A program made the position numbers and the translations under genes. Positions 21,382 through 31,526 of a DNA stretch of 64,000 bases are shown here, in pieces. Each line of letters starts with the position of its first letter. The first letter of the stretch is position 1. Below the pieces are notes generated by a model. It worked only from the letters and a program-made list of their open reading frames with translations, did not search any database and was not told where the DNA came from. This DNA is from Paulinella micropora (Eukaryota > Cercozoa > Imbricatea > Euglyphida): contig BJOX01000106.1 of NCBI GenBank assembly GCA_009731375.1, forward strand, positions 477,795 to 541,794. Reading direction: 5' to 3'.

Positions 21382-21390
21382 TCATTCCAC
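21376..21390 (-). promoter_or_regulatory. Gag-Pol junction: single UGA followed by CUG, candidate readthrough site
   Basis: Gag ends GTGGTGGAATGA (stop at 21382-21384). The next codons CTG GAG GGG GAA are in the same frame and lead without another stop into pol. UGA followed by C is the leakiest stop context known in eukaryotes, and same-frame stop readthrough is an established Gag-Pol strategy (murine leukaemia virus type). Readthrough itself is inferred. Confidence 0.7.
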
Positions 21391-24078
21391 CACCTCGAAA
21401 CGATTACCTTGAGTAGTGTCCGGGTAGGATGACGTATCGGTCTCCGAGGCAGTGTTGTAGGCCTGAGCTCGACCGAAATTTGGGTTGGAGCTTGCCCACG
21501 AGCCTCCTCCTCCTCTGGGTGGGGGGGCTGGAGCTCGAACAGCTCTCCCTCCATAAGGGGTATATCCCCGACCTCCTCCTCTTCCTCTCTGAGGGGTTCC
21601 CTGCCACCTCGAGGCTCCTCTCCATGTTCCTCGTCCTCGTCCTCCTCCTCCTCCTCCTCCTCCTCCTCCTGCTCCTGCTCCTCCTTCTCGTCCTCTTTGA
21701 GAGGCCTTTAAGTTCTTTTGTCTCTCCCTTTCCTCCTTCTTCTCCTTCATCCTCTTCATGTAGGTAATGATTGCCTCTCGTAACTCCTCATCATCACACA
21801 TATTGGCATACCAACCTTCGTTCACAGCGGCAATCTGAAGCATATTGAAAAGGCCCGGTTCCTTGCCTTCCGTCCTGCTCAGAAAATTTGCCCTTGCTGT
21901 TGGGTTCTGCCTATCATGATTGAAAGAGCAGTCTCTGTTCTCCATCTGTGCCTTACACTGCAAGCCCGCGAACCACCTCCAACATGCGGTCTTCAGGTCT
22001 GGCTCTCTCTGTCTCTTCCAACCGGCAACTCTGTTTGTGTACGTGGCTTGTGCGCCAACAGGTACACCGCCTGCCTGTGCCGTATGTGCCTCCGTGAGCG
22101 AGTCCATGTTTGAGCATGCACTCATCACTTCTTGAAACAGTGCTGACGGAGCAACGCTTTGAACCGTATTTTCGAACACGTGTGTCTCGAGGAAGTTCTT
22201 GGACTTCACTGAGCTAAACGTCGAGCATTGTTGTATGAGCTGAGTAAGCTTACTCGGGTTAACTGTGTGTAACGCCGAAAAGAAATAGAGGATGATCGAC
22301 TTGCGGCCATAGAATAGCCCATAGGAGGAAACTACCTCCGTAAGGGTCGCCGCCAAGCCAACAGCACTCCTCAAACTCATCGCCACTGTCTCAAAGATTT
22401 CAAATCCTATGAGAGTACCAGTGCAGAGATGCTGGTATCCATGAGATTGAAAATATGAAATGAGTGTGGCCACCGCCAGTTCACACTGAGCGTCTAGGCC
22501 TGTTGCATTGTTTCTCTTAATCTCCTCCTTCTTTCTCAAAAACTTGTACTGTGTCAGATCAAATCCCTCCGAGACTAGAGATTGGTCAAAAACAGTAACA
22601 AGGGCCTCGTATTCCTGCGTTTCGTCGCAAGGAAAAGCCTTCATGCAGGCATTGATCTCTTTGAGCTTGCTCAAAAGCGAAGCATCAGAGTCTTTGTCTG
22701 AGCTCGTCTTGGCATATAGCATGAGACTTGCCACTCCTCCTTTCTTCCCCTTGAAGGCATTTATGATGTTCTGTCTGTCCTTCTTCTCCGTGTTTGTGAC
22801 CACCACCGTAGTTGAGCCCGAGGGTGCAGGGGCTGGTGGGGCAGGAGCTGGTGGGGTCAAATATGTCGGAGGGTGTGTCTTTGCACCACTCACTTTTGCT
22901 TTCATTCTTTCCAGTCTCATCGTCTTCTCGAACTCCTCATTCTCTTTCGCCTTCTTCTTCTCAGATATCACCAGCTTTTGAGCATGAGTGATAAAGGCCA
23001 CCAATTCAGAAGCAGATCTGAGAAAATTATATTTCTCCACATATTGGTCAACACCTGCTTTGTTGGCGACCGGTGGTGCGTTACTAAGTGATTTAAGGAC
23101 AGAGTGATCCTTGGTAGGAATCCATCTCTTCCATGCCTCCTTGTGCAGTAACGCACCCATCAACAGTCTGATCTTGGTCAGAACTCTGTCGGTCTTCTCT
23201 AACTCATCAATCACAGGATGAGTTTCTCCTGCTGCCTTAATGCTTTTTTCCATCTCTGCCTTCCCCTCCTCCAAGGCCTTTATTTCCATTGTAAAAAAAT
23301 GAAATATGCCACTCGAGTTTTTCGAACCCAGATTGGTCTTCATTTTTGTTACATCGACTGCCTCCTGACCAGTCGCGAGGAATCTGGCCGTTGCTCTTGG
23401 GTTTGTGTACTGGAGGTAACCCTCACATCGTGGGCCGTATGTACGTTCCCAAATCAGGGTTTGAGTGTACACCCCAAAGATAGCATCGAGTAATTCAAGG
23501 TGGGTGTGTGTGTCCCCAAACTTGATATGCTGTATCTTCTTTCTCTCTTCTGGATCAGAGACCAGTTTGCCGAGGAGCTGTGCTGTGTTTGATAATAGGA
23601 TATAGACATCCTTTTTAGCACGACTTTTCTCTCTTCTTTGATCCTGAGGGATCCACACATAGGTATCCTTCTCTACCCCCATCTTGTTATCAAACTCTTT
23701 TTTAGTGAGGTCATAGTGGTCTTGCACCCACTGTTGTTCCTCCACTGTGATCTCCTCTCCATCACTATGAATCAAGTCGATCATTTTTCGTCCTCCTCCT
23801 CCCGTGTAGGCAGGTGGTAAGGGATTACCATATGCTCCTCCTCCTCCCGTCTCTTCTTGTTCAAATCCTCCTTCATCTTCGTCTCCTCCATATCTTCCTT
23901 CATCATCCCAGCCCTCTTCTACTCCTCCTCCTACTCCTTCATCTCCTCCTCCTTCATTCAATCCTCCTCCTCCTCCTTCATTCAATCCTCTTCCTCCTCC
24001 TCCTCCTCCTGCTTCTTCTTCTTCTCTTCCTTGATCTGCCTCCGAGAATTCACTCACTTCGGCGGTCTCTGTCGACAT
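21382..24078 (-). CDS. gag: Gag polyprotein with CCCH-type zinc finger and RGG-like tail
   Basis: The start is the ATG at 24078 (MSTETAEVSEFSEADQGREE). The first about 90 residues are Gly/Glu-rich and acidic. The centre is helical and charged, capsid-like in position. Residues 699-721 hold C-x8-C-x8-C-x3-H (C699, C708, C717, H721), which resembles CCCH RNA-binding fingers rather than the retroviral CCHC knuckle. The end is Gly/Arg-rich, RGG-like, and also suited to RNA binding. The frame is intact over 898 codons. Gag would form the particle and package the element's RNA. It ends in the UGA discussed at 21382-21384. Confidence 0.88.
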   Translation of the reverse strand: MSTETAEVSEFSEADQGREEEEAGGGGGGRGLNEGGGGGLNEGGGDEGVGGGVEEGWDDEGRYGGDEDEGGFEQEETGGGGAYGNPLPPAYTGGGGRKMIDLIHSDGEEITVEEQQWVQDHYDLTKKEFDNKMGVEKDTYVWIPQDQRREKSRAKKDVYILLSNTAQLLGKLVSDPEERKKIQHIKFGDTHTHLELLDAIFGVYTQTLIWERTYGPRCEGYLQYTNPRATARFLATGQEAVDVTKMKTNLGSKNSSGIFHFFTMEIKALEEGKAEMEKSIKAAGETHPVIDELEKTDRVLTKIRLLMGALLHKEAWKRWIPTKDHSVLKSLSNAPPVANKAGVDQYVEKYNFLRSASELVAFITHAQKLVISEKKKAKENEEFEKTMRLERMKAKVSGAKTHPPTYLTPPAPAPPAPAPSGSTTVVVTNTEKKDRQNIINAFKGKKGGVASLMLYAKTSSDKDSDASLLSKLKEINACMKAFPCDETQEYEALVTVFDQSLVSEGFDLTQYKFLRKKEEIKRNNATGLDAQCELAVATLISYFQSHGYQHLCTGTLIGFEIFETVAMSLRSAVGLAATLTEVVSSYGLFYGRKSIILYFFSALHTVNPSKLTQLIQQCSTFSSVKSKNFLETHVFENTVQSVAPSALFQEVMSACSNMDSLTEAHTAQAGGVPVGAQATYTNRVAGWKRQREPDLKTACWRWFAGLQCKAQMENRDCSFNHDRQNPTARANFLSRTEGKEPGLFNMLQIAAVNEGWYANMCDDEELREAIITYMKRMKEKKEERERQKNLKASQRGREGGAGAGGGGGGGGGGRGRGTWRGASRWQGTPQRGRGGGRGYTPYGGRAVRAPAPPPRGGGGSWASSNPNFGRAQAYNTASETDTSSYPDTTQGNRFEVVE

Positions 24079-24844
24079 GATGTCGTAGTAGTGATCAACA
24101 GGAGGACAGTGTCAGCTCCTATGTTTGGTTTTTGTTCGTTTGTGTTCTGTTCCTCCTTCAGTCGATTGACTAGTGAAGAGAGAAACTAATAGAGAGGGTA
24201 GGATAAGATTCCCTGTCCTCTATGAAACACTGTTTGTATGTTTGTTTTTGTTTGAGAAAAATAGTCTTTGAGACTTTCTCCGATTTCTTGTTCTCCTTAC
24301 TCAGATTACTTTCTCCTCCTTCTTTTCTATATTGTATCTAGTATGAGGCACTTGGACCTACACACAGATAGTAATAGAGAAGCTAGAAAAGCTCTCCTTG
24401 AGAAGTCGACAGTCGGTCGGATAGGTTCTCAGACCTACCTTTAGAAAACGATCAGAGATTTGCAAAAATACTCTGACGTATGTGTGAGATAATGCAGATA
24501 AATGCACAAACTAGAAGGGTAGAGTGTTGTGCTCCTGTCCCTATGCTTGTTTGTGTTTTGTGTGTGTTCCTTCACTCTTCTGTCCACCTCCTTCTTCTTG
24601 GTCTCTGTGTGAGAACAGCAAGAACGACAGAGAGTTTGTATCTGATGTCTCCTTGTGAGCACACAGATACTGATTGGGCTAGAGGGTACGAGACACCTGC
24701 TTGAGACCAATCAAATTATTTGTTTTGTGAAAGAGTTATGAGGGAGCTGTGTTGGAGTATTTGTTTTCGTCTGACGTCCCCGTGTGAGACAGGTCAGTGA
24801 AAATTCACTCTGTTGCCTGTGTGGCAAAGCAGAAAGAAATCACC
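24079..24844 (-). other. 5' untranslated leader of the young Gypsy element
   Basis: About 790 nt separate the LTR and primer site from the gag ATG. Frames are short. The stretch is the expected place for packaging signals, but no specific structure was identified. Confidence 0.7.
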
Positions 24845-24864
24845 CTAGTGATGTGGACTCCAAA
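24845..24864 (-). promoter_or_regulatory. Candidate primer-binding site
   Basis: In sense orientation the LTR is followed by TT and then TGGAGTCCACATCACTAG. The TGG start pairs with a tRNA CCA end. I cannot name the tRNA. Confidence 0.55.
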
Positions 24865-25101
24865 TGTAATGCCCCCAACGATAGCTCGTAAAAAGTCGGT
24901 AATACAACCAAACACAGTCCTCAAGAATGAGAATGATGTCTCGTTGTATTAGCTCAGTGAAGCCAAAAAGGAAAACGGCAACAGACCAGGAATAAAATGG
25001 CATCAGGTCCAATCCGGACAAATAATACTGAAAAACAAGCTGGTGCACCTGTCACCAGGAAAAGGTATTTTTTACCTGCTATCCGGGGGGTGATGCCTAC
25101 A
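24865..25101 (-). repeat. 5' LTR of the young Gypsy element
   Basis: This is a 237-bp direct repeat of 14488-14724 with one mismatch and TGTA/TACA termini. It should hold the element's RNA polymerase II promoter. No clear TATA box was assigned. Confidence 0.95.
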
Positions 25102-25105
25102 CTAC
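25102..25105. repeat. Target-site duplication CTAC, right
   Basis: It matches the CTAC at 14484-14487 and immediately follows the right LTR. Confidence 0.7.
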
Positions 25106-25740
25106 ATATCCGGCGGCCCGGCGGGGGCAGTCGGAGAAAAAGAGAAAACATGAAGTGTGTTATCACTTAAAGCCTTCAGATGCAAAAAGAGAAAAAATGA
25201 AGTCACAGTGTAAAAGAAAGGACTCACAGTTTCAAATTTAACGGTACGGTCATGGACGATATCGATCATATTAAGAAGTTAAAAAGGGCCGCGCGGGGGT
25301 TGGATTCAACAAAAAAAAACTTTTAGTAAGAAATTCAGTTCTGACTTTATTTCATCTATCTGAGTAAAAATAGGACTGATCGGATTATCACGGCGACTGC
25401 ACCCGTGCACACCGGCCGCAGTATATTAATAACACAGACGAGAGAGAAGAGAGAGAGAGAGAGGAGGGGGGGGGGGAGCATATAGGGGAAGGGAGAGATA
25501 GATGCACAGATAAATACGTAAACAGGTATGTAAATGACGGAGCAAATTGGTAGATCGAGATGGGTTCATAGATTGATTGGTAGAAAAATTAACAAATCAT
25601 AAAGTACCAGTGCTAAGTGCATAGCAATAAGGGCTGACAGAATGAACAAAAATGAACATTACCACCCAACTGAACCAGCACTAGTAGCAAGAACAACTGC
25701 AGCAACAAGAAAAAAAACATTAACTACTGATTACTATTTA
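25106..25740. other. Spacer without gene; GA and G runs near 25440-25480
   Basis: Frames are short and unconvincing. It contains a GC-rich patch (25110-25130), an A-rich stretch and a (GA)n-(G)n run. Nothing else is recognised. Confidence 0.5.
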
Positions 25741-25956
25741 CTACTTACTACGACTACTACTACTGCAACTACAACTACTACTACTGCTACTGCTACTACT
25801 ACAACCATACCACAAAAAAGACATGTCTTCAAGTACTTCACCTTGTTCCTTCAGCTGTCGCCCGTGTGTCGCCCATTCTTTCAGGGTAGACATCTGATGT
25901 CGTATTTGGATTACCGCCAAATTGTCGCTAACAAGGGGTTGCACACCTCTAGCTCG

Positions 25957-26031
<75 letters not shown>

Positions 26032-26033
26032 AT
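25741..26033 (+). repeat. (ACT)n trinucleotide microsatellites
   Basis: Imperfect ACT/GCT repeats lie at 25744-25805 and a near-perfect (TAC)n at about 25955-26033, separated by about 150 bp of non-repetitive sequence. Confidence 0.9.
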
Positions 26034-26039
26034 CTTAAT

Positions 26040-26715
26040 TTGTATGTATGTATGTATGTATGTATGTGTGTATGTTATGTATGCATGTATGTATGTATGT
26101 ACGTATGTATGTATGTATGTATGTTATGTATGTATGTTATGTATGTACACTATGTATGTATGTTATGTATGTATGTTATTGTATGTTATGTATATATGTT
26201 ATGCATGTATGTTATGCACGTATATGTTATGTATGTATATGTTATGTACGTATATGTTATGTACGCATGTATGTATGCATGTTAATATGTATGTATGTTA
26301 TGTATGTATGTCATGTATGTTATGTATGTATGTTCTGTATGTATGTTATGTATGTGTGTTATGTATATATGTAATGTAATGTATGTAATGTAATGTATGT
26401 AATGTTCTGTAACGTATGTATGTTATGTATGTATGTATGTAATATATGTAGGTACTGTATGTATGTAAATGTAATGTATGTAGGTAATGTATGTAGGTAA
26501 GGTATGTAGGTATGTATAGGTATGTATGTAGGTATGTATGTAGGTATGTAACGTATGTAGGTATGCGTATGTATTTAGGTATGTATGTATGCAGGTATGT
26601 ATGTACGTAATGTATGTAGGTAAATGTATGTAGGTATGTATGTAGGTATGTATGTATGTAATGTATGTAGGTATGTATGTATGTAATGTGTATGTAATGT
26701 ATGTATGTATGTATG

Positions 26716-26747
<32 letters not shown>

Positions 26748-27055
26748 CATGTTTTACGAATGTATGTATGTATGTATGTACATATGTACATATGTATGAA
26801 GTATGTATGTATGTGTGTATGCATGTATGTATGTTTTACGAATTTATGTATGTATGTATGTATGTATGCATGCATGCATGTATGTCTGTATGTGTGTATG
26901 TATGTATGAGTACTTGTATGTATGTATGTATGTATGTATCTATATGTATGTATGTATGTATGTATACGTATGTATGACATATGTATGTATGTATGCATGT
27001 ATGTATGTTATGTATGGTATGTATATACATATGTATGTATTGTATATTCACATGT
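26040..27055 (+). repeat. (TATG)n microsatellite array, ~1 kb
   Basis: Long TATG tracts include variants TAGG, TACG and TAATG. Open frames here (MYVC or HTYI repeats) are translated microsatellite. Confidence 0.95.
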
Positions 27056-27534
27056 ACAAAACCCAGATCTCAATCTAGAGGGTTTTACATATGTACGTAT
27101 GTATGTACATATGTTTGAAAGTATGGAGGTCCCACTTAATCCAACTAGTGGCAAGTATTTTATTAAAACAGTGTTTGCGTAAAAAAAAGTATCTGTGTAG
27201 GCAGGTATGCCTGTGGTATGTTGACACCAATTTACCTGGAAGTCCTGGAAAGCTCTGGAAATCCCGTTCCAAGGTGTCAGCAGGCTGTTCATTGCTCATG
27301 AATCACGTTACCTTGCTCGGTTTTGCGTAGCAAGCCGCAGGGGCTACAAACTGTGCATCATCCGCATACAGTATTACTTTACCGTTGACACCTTTTGGGC
27401 CCAAGGCAAAAAAAGTGGCAACCGGTGACATCAGGCCAGAGGGAGTTTTTTGCCGTTGCTTTTTGTGAAATTTCAAGTCGAATTTTACTACGTATACACT
27501 TCGCGGTCGACTCTAGATCTTCGAACAAGGAAGA
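27056..27534 (+). other. Non-repetitive stretch before the endonuclease remnant
   Basis: One plus frame around 27242-27420 reads SWKALEIPFQGVSRLFIAHE and LARFCVASRRGYKLCIIRIQ without stops. It may be a further decayed part of the downstream retroelement. No domain was recognised. Confidence 0.3.
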
Positions 27535-28407
27535 GATCAACATGGTGCAGCTTTCCATGCGCTCATGTTATCTGCTGCTCAAGAAGGAACCAGTGCGCTG
27601 CAGTTTTCGACATTCCCAGTCAACCCTGAGCTCTCGCTAAGAGATGCAGAGATTGAAGCTGCACTACGTATACAGTAACTAGTACTGGCTAGATTGCCCC
27701 AGCTCCCACTTTCTGATATTCCAATCACTGGTGTTCACTGTCCTGCCTTCAACAGCTGTTTACCACTGATACGACCACATATCACTTTCTCACACGCACT
27801 TATCCAGTAGTTGCAATTAGAGGTGCTGTCATACGACAGCTACGTCAAGATGTTGGCTACTTTTCTTCGACACTGTGGAGCAGTCGTCGAGATCGAGCCT
27901 GACAATCTCCACTTTCAAAATGCTACAAGAGAACACCCAGATCTCCGGATATGGTGGCGTCCTGCAAGAATGAGCCCTCCTGACACGATCATCGATGTCA
28001 GTTTCGCATCCCCACTTGCTTAAACCTCACTGATGCTAGCAGCTACCACTCGACTTGCCGCTGCATCTCACTGTGAAGTGATCAAACAAAGCAAATATGA
28101 TCAGCTAGCGACTGCATCCAACACAACCCTAGTTGCGTGGGTCCTCGAACCTACAGGTGCTCTTGGTAAAGCTTTGGGCTACTTACGCAAAGCTTAAGTG
28201 CAAGCATATTACGCAAGCGTTGTTAGAGTGCTACCCGCCGCGCAAGATACGCTCGCTGATGCAATGCTTGATGATTTCCTTCGAAACCCACGTGGCCTTC
28301 TACCCTACTTTCGAGCGATGTCTGCTGCTGAAACCGCGCGAGGCAATGCGCGTACCATTCACTCAGGGAAGCGGCGCCTTTGGGATGCACCGCAACGCTC
28401 TCACTAG
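27535..28407 (+). pseudogene. C-terminal endonuclease-like tail of a retroelement polyprotein, dead
   Basis: A single plus frame from about 27535 to 28407 contains stops at 27676, 27808, 28021 and 28195 (TAA, TAG, TAA, TAA). It includes LSYDSYVKMLATFLRHCGAV, EHPDLRIW, DTIIDVSFASPLA and VIKQSKYDQLATAS. The PD...DV...K pattern is that of PD-(D/E)XK nuclease-like ends found on RT-encoding mobile element proteins. Length and flanks suggest that only the 3' end of an element was kept. The stops show that it is inactive. Confidence 0.6.
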
Positions 28408-28960
28408 TTTAGTGTTAGTTTTTCTTCTTTTGTACATAGTCTCATGTTTCTATCTTTGTATATGTCCTTGTTTTCTCTCCTCATTTCTTCCTTTTCCCCT
28501 CATTTTTGTCCCCGTATCATATCTAGCTCTTTTTTCCTTTTCCTTTTTCTAGTCTATATCCTTCCCTTCATACTTTCTTTCTTTTCTCCATTTCTGTTTT
28601 CTCATCATATTTAGCTTTCATTTTCTCCTCTCCCTCCATTTCTTTTTTCCTTTCCAGTTTCTGTCTCCGTATCATATTTAGCTTTCATCTTCTCCTCTCT
28701 CCCTATATTTTCTTCATTTCTCATTTTCTGTCCCCGTATCATGTTTAGCTTATTTCCTTCATTTCTTTTATTTCTCTCCTCTCATATATACATTTACTTT
28801 CGTTTCCCATTTCTGTTTCCTCAATCATTTACAGTACTAGCTATTATATTAATATTATTTTTTTTACTAAGTTAGCTTCTCATAAATTAGTTCTAACTTT
28901 TCTCACTGTATAATTATGTTTTTATTAAAGAAGAAGAAGAAGAAGAAGAAGAAGATGATG
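28408..28960 (+). other. Pyrimidine-rich tail and (GAA)n after the endonuclease remnant
   Basis: A 500-bp TC-rich stretch with repeated TTTCTGTCCCCGTATCATAT-like segments ends in TTTTTATTAAAG(AAG)n and GATGAT. This could be the 3' untranslated region and simple-repeat tail of the retroelement. There is no gene. Confidence 0.5.
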
Positions 28961-29499
28961 ATGATGACCAGAGGTCACTTGTAAAAGTAGCTTCATTAAA
29001 GTAAAGGAAAAGGCAAAGAAGAAGAAGAAGAAATTAGGCAGAAAGAAGTTAGCAATAGCACAACACAAGGAAGAATACAAGCCAGACAAGAGACAGACAC
29101 TTACCAGGAAAAGTAGCAAGACGCGGCTGCAAAGATGCTTCACGGGAGGATCTAGGCAAGCCACGGCAGGATCTAGGCAAGCCACGTGCAACTGTGTTAT
29201 CTCACTATATTTCCCATCCCTGACGGGTCATAACTGCGCCAGCGCCTATCCATCCTGGTCTCATGTTGTCTAGGAGAGGACGAGGGCGTCCAAACCAAGT
29301 ACGCGGGAAGCATCGTTTGGCGAAACACAACGACACTAAGTTCAAACCAGTTGGTAGGCAGGTCGCCGTTTGTGGCAGTCCGCAAAAATCGAAGCATTTT
29401 GGCTTGACTTTTTGGACGGCCCATCCATGAGAACAGTGAAAAAGGCTGATATTTCAGTACTTTCAGCTTGCTTATCACATTTCTTTCAATTTTCCCAAC
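28961..29499. other. Stretch without recognised gene
   Basis: A 20-bp unit (GGATCTAGGCAAGCCACG) is repeated at 29149-29187. A minus frame of 172 codons (29715-29197) is open but shows no recognised domain and overlaps the plus-strand cysteine-rich ORF. Confidence 0.35.
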
Positions 29500-30177
29500 A
29501 TGGGCGGGAGCAGCATGTGCGGCAGCACCAAGATCACGACGACCCCTCCGACCACGACGACCCCTCCTTGCGCCTGTACGTATAATACTCGAACATGCAC
29601 AGACATACAAAGACCTTACCATATTTTCCCTTCCCGAGATGAATATACTGATCTCGTTGTTTGCTGTCGTGCAGCGAAATGCCGCGTGTTGCAGTGGAAG
29701 GGGGCCAACACCCAAAAACTATATTTCAACTACGGCGGCTTCAACATCCTCGAACTGGATTGTGACCCCCCCTCAAATCTTCACTGCAATTCGACTGTTG
29801 TTGGGAGTGTCACATCATGTTCGACTAACCCAAATGTTCGCGTCATGTCGTGTCCCGCAACTCACCCTCGAGGCATGAATGCTTCTGTTTCCTGCTCCAG
29901 CGGCAAACAGGACAACCCCGTCTCCGCCGGCTGCCCGTCCAAGTCAACAGTTACTACCAGCCACATGATTTACACGAACCCGACGGATTCCTTGGTGGGC
30001 CTGTGTTATGACCCGGCTTTCAACTCAGGTGAAGGCAGTACTGTCCGCCCTAATACGACGAGCATGTTGTGCTGCGAAGAGGATGATGAATTCGTCCAGC
30101 GCGATTGCCCTATTGAAAACGGTGTCCCACCGCCCACGCCTGAATACCCGGAAGTTTGCACGGCCTCATGTGGTTAA
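29500..30177 (+). CDS. Cysteine-rich hypothetical protein
   Basis: A 225-codon frame starts at an ATG. After a Thr/Pro-rich start it has about 20 Cys, with spacing such as VVCCRAAKC, LDCDPPSNLHC, TSCSTNPN, MSCPATHPRG, LCCEEDDEF and a final CTASCG. The composition (Cys, Asn-x-Ser/Thr) suggests a secreted, disulphide-bonded domain, but no signal peptide is in the frame. The real gene may begin in an upstream exon: a possible acceptor, TGTCGTGCAG, lies at about 29664-29673. No family recognised. It is the best single-frame host-gene candidate left of 33 kb. Confidence 0.4.
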   Translation: MGGSSMCGSTKITTTPPTTTTPPCACTYNTRTCTDIQRPYHIFPSRDEYTDLVVCCRAAKCRVLQWKGANTQKLYFNYGGFNILELDCDPPSNLHCNSTVVGSVTSCSTNPNVRVMSCPATHPRGMNASVSCSSGKQDNPVSAGCPSKSTVTTSHMIYTNPTDSLVGLCYDPAFNSGEGSTVRPNTTSMLCCEEDDEFVQRDCPIENGVPPPTPEYPEVCTASCG

Positions 30178-30306
30178 TTTCCTTCGGTCAGTCAGCGGCT
30201 CATTCGCGATATCAAAGACCGCCATCTGTTCTCAGGTTTATTACTATTATTTGTCAGCTGAAAATATTCTCATTTGTTCGATCAGCTTCAAAGTGCTCGC
30301 TTTGGC

Positions 30307-31487
30307 TGTGAGTTTGGATACAACAAAGGATAAAATTACACAACAAACTATTATTAAAAGTCGCTATGGCTGCATGAAGTCCTGACTCGTGAGAGCAGGC
30401 CCAGTGAAATACCAGTAAATAGCAGAGAGGTCACTTCGTTTATTTACGTAGATTTCTACCTGTTTGCAGACTTGGGTTGCAAAATACGAACACGATGAAC
30501 GTAGATTGTGAGTTGGTGAAGTGCGTCACTTGAAAATTATAAGCAGAGTAATATTAATATTTGAAGGAGGGCTTCAAGTCTAACTTGTATATTCAAGTGT
30601 TGTATTAATACTATCACAAACGATAGCTCAACTTGATGGAAGAGTAAATCGGTATTGTGATATAACCAAACTGGGAACATCATGATTTGCTTTGTTTTTA
30701 TCGCTACGTCGCTTACCACGTATCATTTTCTGAAGGAAGACGTCGAGGGAAACTGCACGACGTGCGACAAGCGATGACGCACAATGGTGAATGAAATATA
30801 TACACAATTTTACATGGATGCCCTGAATGAGGACGTGTTGCATGTGGTTTTCGAAGAACAGGAGGGTTCCCGCCGCCGATTACTAGCAGACTTGAAGGAC
30901 TTCGCAATAACGCAAGGCTTGTCGGGAGTCAACTGATGAAGCGCCCCGCATCAATCAACAAAATCGGCATGGAGCAATTCAGAAAAGCCTTACGTGAGCG
31001 CTACATGAAACACTTTCCTCACTATGTAGATTGTCATGGTGAGGTCTCCAGTTCTCAAACGGATAGTGTCTTTTTGTTCCTCAGTCAGTAAACAGTCATA
31101 AACGGATACTGTCGGCCCGGCCGGTTGGTGAACTCAGAATCAAAAACCAAACTGATTTGAGAGGCCTAGGCCGCCCGGGGTCGGAAAATGACTAGGAACA
31201 GCGAAAATAAGTCAAACATTGCGTTTTCCGTCCTGCCCACAAATTTAACGTAACATGTGTGTTTCACTCGGGAAATCGGGGAAAAAAGTATTTCTGAGTG
31301 GGAAAAAGGCAATAGTTGATCTTTTCTAAAAAGGACAGTCCTTTGATTTGATCGTTTGAAATTATTTCTGAACGGAATCGAAAAGTAGTTAGTGAAGTCG
31401 AAACGTTGTGCAGAGGAGAATCTAATGAACCGGTCAAAAATAGTGAATTATCAACGGTACAGGTTTGGCCGGTCGTTAAGTGAAGGT
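30307..31487 (+). repeat. Dispersed repeat, copy B, with an internal insertion
   Basis: Its left part (30307-30600) matches 12827-13105 and its right part (about 31240-31487) matches 13180-13398. Between them copy B carries about 600 bp absent from copy A. The family starts TGTGAGTTTGGATAC and ends GGCCGGTCGTTAA. Confidence 0.65.
30890..31038 (+). CDS. Possible orphan exon inside the repeat insertion
   Basis: An open stretch between acceptor TTACTAGCAG and donor CATG/GTGAGG encodes LEGLRNNARLVGSQLMKRPA and NKIGMEQFRKALRERYMKHF. Codon use looks protein-like and the splice sites are good. No partner exon or family was recognised. Confidence 0.3.
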
Positions 31488-31493
31488 GCCGCT

Positions 31494-31494
31494 C

Positions 31495-31526
<32 letters not shown>
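31494..31526 (+). repeat. (ATT)n microsatellite
   Basis: Perfect ATT run directly upstream of the SINE. Confidence 0.9.

Larger units (their letters stand above)
14488..25101 (-). mobile_element. Young, nearly intact Ty3/Gypsy LTR retrotransposon
   Basis: It is 10.6 kb long, bounded by 237-bp direct repeats that begin TGTA and end TACA and differ at one position. On the minus strand the order is 5' LTR, candidate primer-binding site, a leader of about 790 nt, gag (898 codons), one UGA, pol (protease, RT, RNase H, integrase), about 830 nt of non-coding sequence, polypurine tract, and 3' LTR. Both long frames are free of other stops. RT-RNase H before integrase places it in Ty3/Gypsy. The single LTR difference implies a recent insertion. 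It is probably capable of movement, or was until very recently. Confidence 0.95.

Noticed and set aside
26040-27055. Long open frames on both strands (MYVC, HTYI repeats) here and in many other arrays
   Set aside because: They are translations of a 4-bp repeat, open in every frame because the unit has no stop; no protein-like composition.
27535-28407. Alternative genetic code with TAA and TAG read as Gln
   Set aside because: The other elements and exons here use TAA, TAG and TGA as ordinary ends or decay marks; decay explains the stops.
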